Below are positions 35,215 to 42,760 of a DNA stretch of 64,000 bases, one piece after another. A model generated the notes under the pieces. That model was given only the letters and a program-made list of their open reading frames with translations, was not told where the DNA came from and did no database searches. A program made the position numbers and the translations under genes. Position 1 is the first letter of the stretch. Every line of letters begins with the position of its first letter. The stretch is from Streptomyces olivaceoviridis (lineage in GTDB: Bacteria > Actinomycetota > Actinomycetes > Streptomycetales > Streptomycetaceae), in assembly GCF_014650115.1 (NCBI RefSeq), contig NZ_BMUI01000003.1, positions 372,001 to 436,000 of the forward strand, written 5' to 3'.

Positions 35215-35939
35215 TCACGACGTCCCTTCCGGTCCCGGTCCTGGTCGCCACCGCGGTCCCCGTCGAGCGGGAAGCGGTGGCCCGGGCGTTGCCCGCGACG
35301 GCCGGGGAGGTACGGCTGCCGGGCGCGTCCCTGGTCCGTACGACCGCGGGCTGGGACCTGCTGGCCGCCGGCGTCGGCCCGGCGCTCGCCGCCGCCACGA
35401 CCGCCGGCGCCCTCACCGCCGCCGCGCTGGCGGGCCGCCCCTACGGTCTGGTCGTCTCGGCCGGGATCGGCGGCGGCTTCCCGCCCGGGGCGCCCCTCGG
35501 CTCGCTCGTCGTCGCGGACGCGATCACCGTCGCCGACCTGGGCGCCGAGACCGCCGACGGCTTCCTTCCGGTCACCGAACTCGGGTTCGGGACCGTCACC
35601 CACCGCCCGCCGGAATCACTCGTACGAGTCGTGTCCGAGGCCACCGGTGCCCGAACCGGCACGATCCTGACCGTCTCCACGGTGACCGGCACGGCCGCCC
35701 GCGCCGCCGCCCTGCGTGCCCGGCACCCCGGCGCGCTCGCCGAGGGCATGGAGGGGTTCGGGGTGGCGGAGGCCGCCGCCGCGCACGGTGTGCCCGTGCT
35801 GGAGATCCGCGCGGTCTCCAACCCGGTGGGACCCCGCGACCGCGCCGCCTGGCGCATCGGGGACGCCCTCACCGCCCTCACCGAGGGCTTCGGGAAGCTC
35901 GCGCCCGCATTGGAGAGTTGGAACCCACATGACCGCTGA
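35187..35939 (+). CDS. mqnB: Futalosine hydrolase
   Basis: About 240-250 residues, nucleoside phosphorylase fold. Hydrolyses futalosine to dehypoxanthine futalosine in the alternative menaquinone pathway of streptomycetes. Signatures: VLVATAVPVEREAVARAL, GVGPALAAATTAGAL, VSAGIGGGFPPGAPLGSLVVAD, EGMEGFGVAEAA and EIRAVSNPVGPRD. No ATG/GTG lies after the DUF2771 stop before the conserved part; the nearest canonical start is the GTG at 35187, inside DUF2771, behind AAGGG. CTG or ATC at 35211/35214 would be rare alternatives. 11-nt overlap with mqnD. Confidence 0.88.
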   Translation: MVLQAEEGLITTSLPVPVLVATAVPVEREAVARALPATAGEVRLPGASLVRTTAGWDLLAAGVGPALAAATTAGALTAAALAGRPYGLVVSAGIGGGFPPGAPLGSLVVADAITVADLGAETADGFLPVTELGFGTVTHRPPESLVRVVSEATGARTGTILTVSTVTGTAARAAALRARHPGALAEGMEGFGVAEAAAAHGVPVLEIRAVSNPVGPRDRAAWRIGDALTALTEGFGKLAPALESWNPHDR

Positions 35940-36777
35940 ACCGCTGGAGATCGCGTACTCCCCCTGCCCGAACGACACCTTCGTCTTCGACGCCCTCGCC
36001 CACGGCCGCGTCCCCGGCGCCCCCGCGCTGGACGTGACCTTCGCCGACATCGACATCACCAACGGCATGGCCGAGCGCGGCGAGTTCGACGTGCTGAAGG
36101 TGTCGTACGCCGTCCTGCCGTACGTCCTCGACGAGTACGCGCTGCTGCCGTGCGGCGGTGCGCTGGGCCGGGGCTGCGGACCGCTGGTGCTCACCCGGGA
36201 GGCGGAGGCCGACCTTACGGGCCGTACGGTCGCGGTGCCGAGCGAGAAGTCGACCGCGTACCTGCTGTTCCGGCTGTGGGCCGCCGACACCCTGCCGGGC
36301 GGGGTGGGCGAGATCGTGGTCATGCCGTTCCACGAGATCATGCCGGCCGTGCGGGACGGCAAGGTGGACGCGGGCCTGGTCATCCACGAGGCCCGCTTCA
36401 CCTACCAGAACTACGGGCTGCACAAGCTCGCCGACATGGGCGAGCACTGGGAGCGCACCACCGGGCTGCCGATCCCGCTGGGCGCGATCATCGCCAAGCG
36501 GTCACTGGGCGCCGAGCGGCTCGGCCGGCTCGCCGACGCCGTCCGGGCCTCCGTACGGGCCGCCTGGGACGACCCGGAGGTCTCCCGGCCGTACGTCATG
36601 GAGCACGCGCAGGAGATGGACCCGGCCGTCGCCGACCAGCACATCGGGCTCTACGTCAACGAGTTCACGGCCGACCTCGGCGAGGACGGCTACGCGGCGA
36701 TCCGGGGGCTGCTCACGCGCGCGGCGGCCGAAGGGCTGGTGCCGCCCCTCGGCCCCGACGCGCTCGCTTTCCCGTAA
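35929..36777 (+). CDS. mqnD: 1,4-dihydroxy-6-naphthoate synthase
   Basis: 282 residues, periplasmic-binding-protein-like enzyme of the futalosine pathway; converts cyclic dehypoxanthine futalosine to 1,4-dihydroxy-6-naphthoate. Signatures: IAYSPCPNDTFVFDALAHGR, DITNGMAERGEFDVLKVSY, VPSEKSTAYLLFRLW, VIHEARFTYQNYGL, and EHAQEMDPAVADQHIGLYVN. The ATG at 35929 overlaps mqnB by 11 nt. In S. coelicolor mqnB-mqnD are adjacent while mqnA and mqnC are elsewhere, as here. Confidence 0.95.
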   Translation: MTAEPLEIAYSPCPNDTFVFDALAHGRVPGAPALDVTFADIDITNGMAERGEFDVLKVSYAVLPYVLDEYALLPCGGALGRGCGPLVLTREAEADLTGRTVAVPSEKSTAYLLFRLWAADTLPGGVGEIVVMPFHEIMPAVRDGKVDAGLVIHEARFTYQNYGLHKLADMGEHWERTTGLPIPLGAIIAKRSLGAERLGRLADAVRASVRAAWDDPEVSRPYVMEHAQEMDPAVADQHIGLYVNEFTADLGEDGYAAIRGLLTRAAAEGLVPPLGPDALAFP

Positions 36778-36800
36778 TGCGGGCCGGGCCCCGGATACGG

Positions 36801-37184
36801 TCAGACGTCCAGCTGGTCGGCGACCGCGCGGAGCAGGCCGGCGATCTTCTTGCCGGAGGCCTTGTCCGGGTAACGGCCCTTCTCCAGCATCGGCGTGATG
36901 TTCTCAAGAAGGGTCGTCAAATCCTGCACGATCGACGCCAGCTCGTCCGGCTTCTTGCGCTGGGCGGCGGCGACGGACGGCGTCGGGTCGAGCACGATCA
37001 CCGAGAGGGCCTGGTCACCGCGCTGACCGGCGACGACACCGAACTCCACGCGCTGTCCCGGCTTGAGCGCATCGACTCCGGCGGGGAGAACCGAGGAATG
37101 GACGAAGACGTCACCGCCGTCGTCGCGGGAGAGAAAGCCGAAGCCCTTCTCGCTGTTGAACCACTTGACCTTGCCGGTAGGCAC
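36801..37184 (-). CDS. Cold-shock protein with C-terminal extension
   Basis: 127 residues. The first 65 form a cold-shock domain: TGKVKWFNSEKGFGFLSRDD (RNP1) and DVFVHSSVLPAG (RNP2), with QRVEFGVVAGQRG. An extra ~60-residue tail (KKPDELASIVQDLTTLLENI, MLEKGRYPDKASGKKIAGLL, AVADQLDV) is helical. It would bind single-stranded nucleic acid; the tail may mediate dimers or partners. GTG start at 37184 with GAGGACAGAC upstream. Also read on the minus strand opposite mqnD. Confidence 0.92.
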   Translation of the reverse strand: MPTGKVKWFNSEKGFGFLSRDDGGDVFVHSSVLPAGVDALKPGQRVEFGVVAGQRGDQALSVIVLDPTPSVAAAQRKKPDELASIVQDLTTLLENITPMLEKGRYPDKASGKKIAGLLRAVADQLDV

Positions 37185-37248
37185 GTCTGTCCTCGTCCTC
37201 GTACTCGTCGGGAAAACTACTTCGGAAACGGCTCTTGATAGCACTAGA

Positions 37249-37268
37249 GCGGGTCGACCACGACCCGC
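37249..37268 (-). promoter_or_regulatory. Inverted repeat in csp upstream region
   Basis: GCGGGTCG-ACCA-CGACCCGC, 8-bp arms, 65 nt before the cold-shock start. It may be an operator or leader hairpin. Weak evidence. Confidence 0.3.
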
Positions 37269-37337
37269 CGGTACCAAGGCTAATGGTCTTGGGGCGGGTG
37301 ACAAGACGTCCCCCGGTTGTTCTCTCGCGCAGGGAAC

Positions 37338-37343
37338 TACCCT
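37338..37343 (+). promoter_or_regulatory. -10 box for leaderless small membrane gene
   Basis: TACCCT ends 6 nt before the GTG at 37350; TTGTTC at 37317 is a possible -35. Confidence 0.5.
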
Positions 37344-37349
37344 GGTCCG

Positions 37350-37613
37350 GTGCGTGACAAAACCCAAACGAATTCCGCCGCGCCCGGTGACCGACTGATC
37401 CGCGCCGGTGCCGTCGTCTTCTTCCTCGGGGCCGTGGCCACCCTCGTCACAGTGGCTCCGCTGTTCCTCGGGGCGAAGCCATTTCCGACCTACATGTTCG
37501 GATTGAGCATGCTCATGGCCGTCGGATTCCTCGTGGCCGGCGCGGGTGTCCTGCGCTCCGTCGCCGCCGGACGGCGTCAGGCGAGGGGTGCGGCGCCGGG
37601 CGCCTCGCGGTAG
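37350..37613 (+). CDS. Small membrane protein (two helices)
   Basis: 87 residues. Polar start RDKTQTNSAAPGDRLIR, then helices AGAVVFFLGAVATLVTVAPL and YMFGLSMLMAVGFLVAGAGV and a basic tail. GTG start without ribosome site but with a well-placed -10 box, so probably leaderless. Overlaps the convergent HAD gene by 37 nt. Function unknown; resembles DUF3188-type membrane proteins. Confidence 0.75.
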   Translation: MRDKTQTNSAAPGDRLIRAGAVVFFLGAVATLVTVAPLFLGAKPFPTYMFGLSMLMAVGFLVAGAGVLRSVAAGRRQARGAAPGASR

Positions 37614-38212
37614 CCGCCGAGCCACGCGGGGAACGCGGACAGGTCCGGCAGGACGACGTCCGCGCCGGCCGCCCGCAGCTCGTCGGCCGGGCACGGGCCG
37701 GTCGCCACGGCGACCGAAAACGCACCCGCCGCACGGGCGCCGCGGACGTCCCCGACGTGATCGCCGACGTACACGCCCGCGCCGTACTCGCGCAGTGCCT
37801 CGGCCTTCTGCTCGGCCCACAGGTCGCCGACGACCACGTCCGGCTCGATGCCGAGGTGGGCCAGGTGCAGCTTGGCGTTCGGCTCGTACTTCGCCGTGAC
37901 CACCATCGTGCGTCCGCCGGCCGCCCGCACCGCGTCGATCGCCTCCCGGGCGCCGTCCATGGCGGGCGTCGCGGCGATCGCTATGGAGGGGTACATCTCC
38001 CGGTACAGGTCGGCCACCGCCGGCACCTCGTCGGCCGGGAACCAGTGGATCAGCTCCTCCGCGAGCGGCGGGCCCAGCCGGGTCACCGCCAGGTCGGCGT
38101 CGATGAACGTACCCGTGCGCTCCGCCAGGGCCAGGTAGCAGGCACGGATGCCCGGGCGGGAGTCGATGAGGGTCATGTCGAGGTCGAAACCGACGGTCAG
38201 CGAGGAGGCCAT
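37577..38212 (-). CDS. HAD-superfamily phosphatase
   Basis: 211 residues. Catalytic motif I FDLDMTLIDSRPG; cap helices follow (LAERTGTFIDADLAVTRLGP); motif II MVVTAKYE; motif III near KAEALREYG; motif IV VYVGDHVGDVRGARAAGAF. This is the phosphoglycolate phosphatase-like branch. ATG at 38212 (MASSLTVGFD); another in-frame ATG lies 9 nt upstream. Convergent overlap with the small membrane gene (37 nt). Confidence 0.9.
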   Translation of the reverse strand: MASSLTVGFDLDMTLIDSRPGIRACYLALAERTGTFIDADLAVTRLGPPLAEELIHWFPADEVPAVADLYREMYPSIAIAATPAMDGAREAIDAVRAAGGRTMVVTAKYEPNAKLHLAHLGIEPDVVVGDLWAEQKAEALREYGAGVYVGDHVGDVRGARAAGAFSVAVATGPCPADELRAAGADVVLPDLSAFPAWLGGYREAPGAAPLA

Positions 38213-38310
38213 GCGGGCCATTGTGCCGGGTGCCTCCGGCGGTTCGGCCGGGTGGGGTTCGGGGGGCGAGGGTGCTTTGTCGGGTGCGGGTGCGTGGGGG
38301 CTGGTCGCGC

Positions 38311-38367
38311 AGTTCCCCGCGCCCCTTGGGTGGGTCGGCCGCCGCTTGCCGAGGAGCGCGGGGAACT
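38311..38367. repeat. Dispersed GCGCAGTTCCCCGCGCCCCT-type palindrome
   Basis: AGTTCCCCGCGC (38311-38322) and GCGCGGGGAACT (38356-38367), perfect 12-bp arms, 33-nt loop. This motif is very common between streptomycete genes (from memory). It forms a long hairpin at the end of the HAAS-type membrane gene, and its right arm overlaps the last two bases of that gene. It could act as a transcription terminator for that gene. Confidence 0.7.
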
Positions 38368-39355
38368 ACCTCTTCCGCTGGGAGCGCCAGAGGAGGAACA
38401 GGGCCGAGGCGAGCGCCGCTCCTCTGACCACCCACGGCCAGGTGGCGCTCATGGCGTCGTTCATGTGGCCCGCGGCGATCGGATCGCCCCAGCGGCCCTC
38501 GTTGCGGCCCCACAGCCACACCAGCCCGGCCGCGACCGCCGTGCCCGGCAGGACCATCACCGCCCACTTGGTCTCCGCGGGCGTCAGCCGCCGGGAGCCG
38601 TAGGCGATGGCCCAGCCGAGGAGCAGCGCGAACCAGTTGCCGAGCACGGCACCGGCGACGAGCGCGGCGGCGGCCAGCAGCAGGAGGGGGTTGGACCAGC
38701 CGGCGGAGGGGACGGGGAGGGGGAGGCGGCGGCGCTTGGCGGGCGCTGCTTCCGGTGCGGCCTCGGCGGGCTCCGCCACCGGCTCGGCCTTCTCGGCGGG
38801 GGCCTCCTGCGGGGGCCGTTTGAGCAGTTCCGGGATCTCCACGCCGCCGACGAACCCCGGCACCGGGTCGGTGTCCCCGAGGGGGCCCGCGGTGCCGACG
38901 CGCCACCAGTCGGGCGGCGCCGTGGCGTCCCCGAGTTCGTGCGCGGGCGCGAGGTGCGGCGGGGCCGGCGTGTCGCGCGCGGCGGGCGGCTCGGGCTCGG
39001 CGGGGCGCGGGCGCGGCACGACCCGGCGCAAGCCCTTCGGCCGCTCCCGCCCGGCCGGCTCCGGCGCCCGCTCCCGGGGGGAGGGCTGCGCCGGTACGGC
39101 GGTGGGCGGGGCCTGCGGGAGGCCGCCGGTGCCGTCCGCCGCCGCGACCACCTCGTCCGGGGTGCCCAGGCGGTCCAGGATGCGGCGGACCGCGGCGGGC
39201 GAGTCCACCGTCGCCTGCGCCCGGTGCCGGTCGATCTCGTTCCGCAGCTCCGACACGAGCCGCATCCGCGTCGCCGACGGCAGCTGGCGCTGCTGGGCGA
39301 TGTCTCCGACGCGGCTCAGATACTCGTAGACGACCTGGTCGCTCTCGATCCCCAC
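38366..39355 (-). CDS. HAAS-like helical domain membrane protein
   Basis: 329 residues. N-terminal helices EYLSRVGDIAQQRQLPSATR, LVSELRNEIDRHRAQA and VRRILDRLGTPDEVVAAA follow the HAAS/DUF1700 pattern (signalling-associated helical bundle before transmembrane parts). A long Pro/Ala/Glu-rich linker (residues ~85-220) and four membrane helices at the C-terminus follow. Start is GTG at 39355 with GGAGGGG upstream. Diverges from the helicase-associated gene. Function unknown. Confidence 0.78.
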   Translation of the reverse strand: MGIESDQVVYEYLSRVGDIAQQRQLPSATRMRLVSELRNEIDRHRAQATVDSPAAVRRILDRLGTPDEVVAAADGTGGLPQAPPTAVPAQPSPRERAPEPAGRERPKGLRRVVPRPRPAEPEPPAARDTPAPPHLAPAHELGDATAPPDWWRVGTAGPLGDTDPVPGFVGGVEIPELLKRPPQEAPAEKAEPVAEPAEAAPEAAPAKRRRLPLPVPSAGWSNPLLLLAAAALVAGAVLGNWFALLLGWAIAYGSRRLTPAETKWAVMVLPGTAVAAGLVWLWGRNEGRWGDPIAAGHMNDAMSATWPWVVRGAALASALFLLWRSQRKR

Positions 39356-39439
39356 GCGACCCCTCCGGGGTGACGCCGACTGATACTCCGTGAGGACCGT
39401 ACCGCTTCTCGCCGATGCCCTCGGCATATGGAAGTCCGC

Positions 39440-39445
39440 TACCGT
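39440..39445 (+). promoter_or_regulatory. -10 box for leaderless helicase-associated gene
   Basis: TACCGT ends 7 nt before the ATG at 39453. Confidence 0.45.
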
Positions 39446-39452
39446 TGGCCGG

Positions 39453-42011
39453 ATGAGCCCCGAGGCCCACTCAGCCCCTCGGTCCCTCGCGGAGGCGCTC
39501 CGCGCGCGGGACGACGCCTCCCTGGCCGCGCTGCTGCGCAGCCGCCCGGACCTCATCACCCCCGTCCCCACCGACCTCACCCAGCTCGCCACCCGCGCCG
39601 GCACCCGGGCCTCGGTGCTGCGCGCCCTGGAGCGGCTGGACCGGTTCGCGTTGCAGACGGCGGAGGCGCTGGCCGTGGCCCCGGACCCGGCGTCGTACGA
39701 CACGCTGCTCGGTCTGATGGCCGGGGACGCCGGCGACGAGACGGTCGCCCGCGCGCTGCCCCAGGCCGTCGCCACCCTGCGCGAGCAGGCGCTGGTGTGG
39801 GGCGACGACGACCGGCTGCGGCTGGTGCGGACCGCCCGCGAGCTGCTCGCGCCGTCCCCGCAGCACCCGTCCCCGACCGGGCTGGGGCCGACCGTGCAGG
39901 AGGCCACCTCGGGCATGTCGCCGGGGCGGATCCAGGAGATCGTGACGACGGCCGGGCTGCCGTCCACCCATGACTCGGTGTCCGCCGTGGCCGCGCTGAC
40001 CGGGCTGTTCACCCACCGCAAGAAAATGGCGAAGCTGCTGGCCGGGGCGCCCGAGGCGGCCCGCGAGGTGCTGTCCCGGCTGGTGTGGGGGCCGCCCTAC
40101 GGGCAGGTCACCGCCGATCCGGCGGCGCACCTGCGCTGGCTGCTGGACCGCGGTCTGCTGCTGCCGACGGCGCCCGGCACGGTCGTGCTGCCCCGCGAGG
40201 TCGCCCTGCACCTGCGCGAGGGCCGCGCCCACCGTGCGCCCGAGCCGCTGCCGCCCGCCGTGGCGCCGGCCGCGACCCACAGCCCGCAGGTGGTGGACGC
40301 GACGGCGGCCGGGCAGGCGTACACCGCGCTGGCCACCGTGGAGGAGCTGCTGAAGGACTGGGACGAGGGCGGGCCCGCGGTGCTGCGGGCGGGCGGGCTG
40401 AGCGTCCGTGACCTGAAGCGGACGGCCGTGGCGCTGGACGTGTCGGAGCCGGTCGCCGCCTTCTGGGCCGAGCTGGCCTACGCGGCCGGCCTGATCGCCT
40501 CCGACGGCGAGGCCGACGAGCGGTACGCGGCCACCCCGGCCTACGACGAGTGGCTGGAGCTGCCCCCGGCCGAGCGCTGGGCCCGGCTCGCCCGCGCGTG
40601 GCTGGCGGCCACCCGTACGCCGGGGCTGGTCGGCGGGCGGGACGCGAAGGACCGGACGCTGTCGGCGCTCGGTCCGGGCCTCGACCGCTCCGCCGCGCCC
40701 GAGGTACGGCACCGGGTGCTGTCCCTGCTGGCCGCGCTGCCGCAGGGCGCGGCGCCGGACACGGAGTCGGTGCTGGCCCGGCTGCGCTGGGAGCGGCCCC
40801 TGCGGGGTGCCCAGCGCGACGGTGCCCGTGACGACGACCTGCGGTCCCGGCTCGCCCGCTGGACCCTGTCGGAGGCGGAATCGCTGGGGGTGACGGGCCG
40901 GGGCGCGCTGTCGTCCCAGGGGCGCGCGCTGCTGGGGGCACCCGCCGCGACCGGCGCCCCTGCCACCCCGGGCGCCGACTCCGCCGAACCCACCGGGCCC
41001 GGTGACAAGCTTCCGGTGCATCACCACCGGGCCCCCGAGCGGCTCGTGCCCCTCTCCCCCGCCGAGCAGGGGGTCGCCGCCGCCGCCGCTGCCCGGCTGC
41101 TCGCGCCGCTGCTGCCCGAGCCACTGGACCACGTGCTGCTCCAGGCCGACCTGACGGCGGTGGCGCCCGGTCCGCTGCGGCGCCCGCTCGCGGACATGCT
41201 GGGGGTGCTCGCGGACGTGGAGTCCAAGGGCGGCGCGACCGTGTACCGGTTCACACCGGCGTCCGTCCGCCGTGCCCTGGACGCCGGGCGGACCGCGGCC
41301 GACCTGCACGCCTTCCTCGCCGAACACTCCCGCACCCCGGTCCCCCAGCCGCTCGCCTACCTGATCGACGACGTGGCCCGCAGACACGGCCACCTGCGGG
41401 TCGGCGCGGCCTCGGCGTACGTCCGCTGCGACGACGACGCCCTGCTGAACGAGATCCTCGCCGACAAGCGCGCCGCCGCCCTGCGCCTGCGCCGCCTCGC
41501 GCCGACCGTGCTGGCCGCCCCGTCCGACCCGGCGACCCTGCTGGAGGGGCTGCGCGCGATGGGGTACGCGCCCGCCGCCGAGTCCGCCGAGGGCGATGTC
41601 CTGATCACCCGGGCGCACGCCCACCGCACTGCGCCGCGCACCGCGCCCGAGCCGGTGCCGGACGGGCCGCCGCCGCCCGACGCCACGCTGCTCACGGCGG
41701 CGATCCGCGCGATCCGGGCCGGTGACCTGGCCGCCACCACCCCGCGCAAGCCCGTCGGCGAGCCCCTCGCGGGCGGCGAGCTGCCCCGCACCTCCGCCGC
41801 CGAGACCCTGGCCACCATGCAGGCGGCCGTCCTGACCGGCGACTCGGTGTGGATCGGCTACGTCAACGCCGAGGGCGCCGCCAGCCAGCGGGTCATCGCC
41901 CCCATCCGGGTCGAGGGCGGCTTCGTGACGGCGTACGACCACACGGCGGACGAGGTGCGGACGTTCCCGCTGCACCGGATCACCGGGGTCGCGGAGCTGG
42001 CGGACGACTGA
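39453..42011 (+). CDS. Helicase-associated (XPB/Ssl2 N-terminal-like) protein
   Basis: 852 residues, Leu/Ala-rich. N-terminal helical repeats (RSLAEALRARDDASLAALLRS, RASVLRALERLDRFALQTAEAL) and C-terminal WYL-like strands (IGYVNAEGAASQRVIAPIRVEGGFVTAYDH) match the actinobacterial helicase-associated family with an XPB N-terminal-like region. No Walker motifs of its own, so it is not a helicase; it most likely docks with the XPB helicase encoded 750 nt downstream. In mycobacteria a similar pair is next to each other (from memory). Likely leaderless. Confidence 0.85.
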   Translation: MSPEAHSAPRSLAEALRARDDASLAALLRSRPDLITPVPTDLTQLATRAGTRASVLRALERLDRFALQTAEALAVAPDPASYDTLLGLMAGDAGDETVARALPQAVATLREQALVWGDDDRLRLVRTARELLAPSPQHPSPTGLGPTVQEATSGMSPGRIQEIVTTAGLPSTHDSVSAVAALTGLFTHRKKMAKLLAGAPEAAREVLSRLVWGPPYGQVTADPAAHLRWLLDRGLLLPTAPGTVVLPREVALHLREGRAHRAPEPLPPAVAPAATHSPQVVDATAAGQAYTALATVEELLKDWDEGGPAVLRAGGLSVRDLKRTAVALDVSEPVAAFWAELAYAAGLIASDGEADERYAATPAYDEWLELPPAERWARLARAWLAATRTPGLVGGRDAKDRTLSALGPGLDRSAAPEVRHRVLSLLAALPQGAAPDTESVLARLRWERPLRGAQRDGARDDDLRSRLARWTLSEAESLGVTGRGALSSQGRALLGAPAATGAPATPGADSAEPTGPGDKLPVHHHRAPERLVPLSPAEQGVAAAAAARLLAPLLPEPLDHVLLQADLTAVAPGPLRRPLADMLGVLADVESKGGATVYRFTPASVRRALDAGRTAADLHAFLAEHSRTPVPQPLAYLIDDVARRHGHLRVGAASAYVRCDDDALLNEILADKRAAALRLRRLAPTVLAAPSDPATLLEGLRAMGYAPAAESAEGDVLITRAHAHRTAPRTAPEPVPDGPPPPDATLLTAAIRAIRAGDLAATTPRKPVGEPLAGGELPRTSAAETLATMQAAVLTGDSVWIGYVNAEGAASQRVIAPIRVEGGFVTAYDHTADEVRTFPLHRITGVAELADD

Positions 42012-42044
42012 GACCGGCCGGGTGACCGGATCTAGCAGTCCCCG

Positions 42045-42584
42045 CTAGCAGTCCCCGACCGGCGCGTCCGCGGGCAGACCGAAGTGGGCGCGGGCGGCGC
42101 GCTCCAGGGTGTCGGACGGGATCGTGCCGTCCAGGGCGGCCCGGGAGAGGGAACCGAAGTGGGCCTCGGTCCAGTCCTCGTTCCCGGCGCCGTCCGGCGG
42201 TGCCTCGCGCGAGAGCACCCGGTACCCGCCGTGCGGGTCCCGCTCCAGCCGCACCACCTGCGGACCCTTCCCGCCACCGCACTCCACCAGACCGCCGTCG
42301 CGCACCCCGTACTCCAGGCACAGCGTGTCGACGCCCGCGCGCACCTCGCCGCCGCGCTCCGCCACGTCGAGCGCCTCGGCCCGGCAGAACCAGCGGGTGT
42401 GCAGCCCTGGTACGTCCTCGCCGTAGCCGGTGCCCCGGCTCTCCGCCGCGAGCCGGGCCTCGACGACCGGCCGTATCTCGTCCCACAGCCCCGTGTCGAC
42501 GGTTCCCGGCCGCATCGCCCAGGTGCCGGTGGCCACCAGGACCACCACGGCTCCGGTGCCGACGGCCCACCTTTGTGCCGACAT
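42045..42584 (-). CDS. Secreted or membrane-anchored protein, unknown
   Basis: 179 residues. N-terminal hydrophobic segment (VGTGAVVVLVATGTWAM) after SAQRW, then a Cys-containing beta-rich body (RWFCRAEALD, TLCLEYGVRD, LVECGGGKGPQVV) ending ARAHFGLPADAPVGDC. Four Cys could form disulfides outside the cell. ATG at 42584. It sits antisense between the two helicase genes. Not recognised. Confidence 0.72.
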   Translation of the reverse strand: MSAQRWAVGTGAVVVLVATGTWAMRPGTVDTGLWDEIRPVVEARLAAESRGTGYGEDVPGLHTRWFCRAEALDVAERGGEVRAGVDTLCLEYGVRDGGLVECGGGKGPQVVRLERDPHGGYRVLSREAPPDGAGNEDWTEAHFGSLSRAALDGTIPSDTLERAARAHFGLPADAPVGDC

Positions 42585-42760
42585 CCCTGAACTCCTCACC
42601 CGGCCGCGCGCCCGCGCCGCCTTGTCGTGGGTCAGGACTCGCGGCGGGGCGCGGGGGTTGTGCCCGGCGTCCGGTGCCGCCGCCGATCTTGCGGCCATGG
42701 AGCCCTCCGGCCGGATGAGGCACACTGGACGTTTGGCCGTCATGGAAGGGTGTGCCGCGC

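Noticed and set aside
36801..39470. 889-codon open frame ending in a cold-shock domain
   Set aside because: Only the last 127 codons match a family; the rest is the antisense of the HAD and HAAS regions or a wrong frame.
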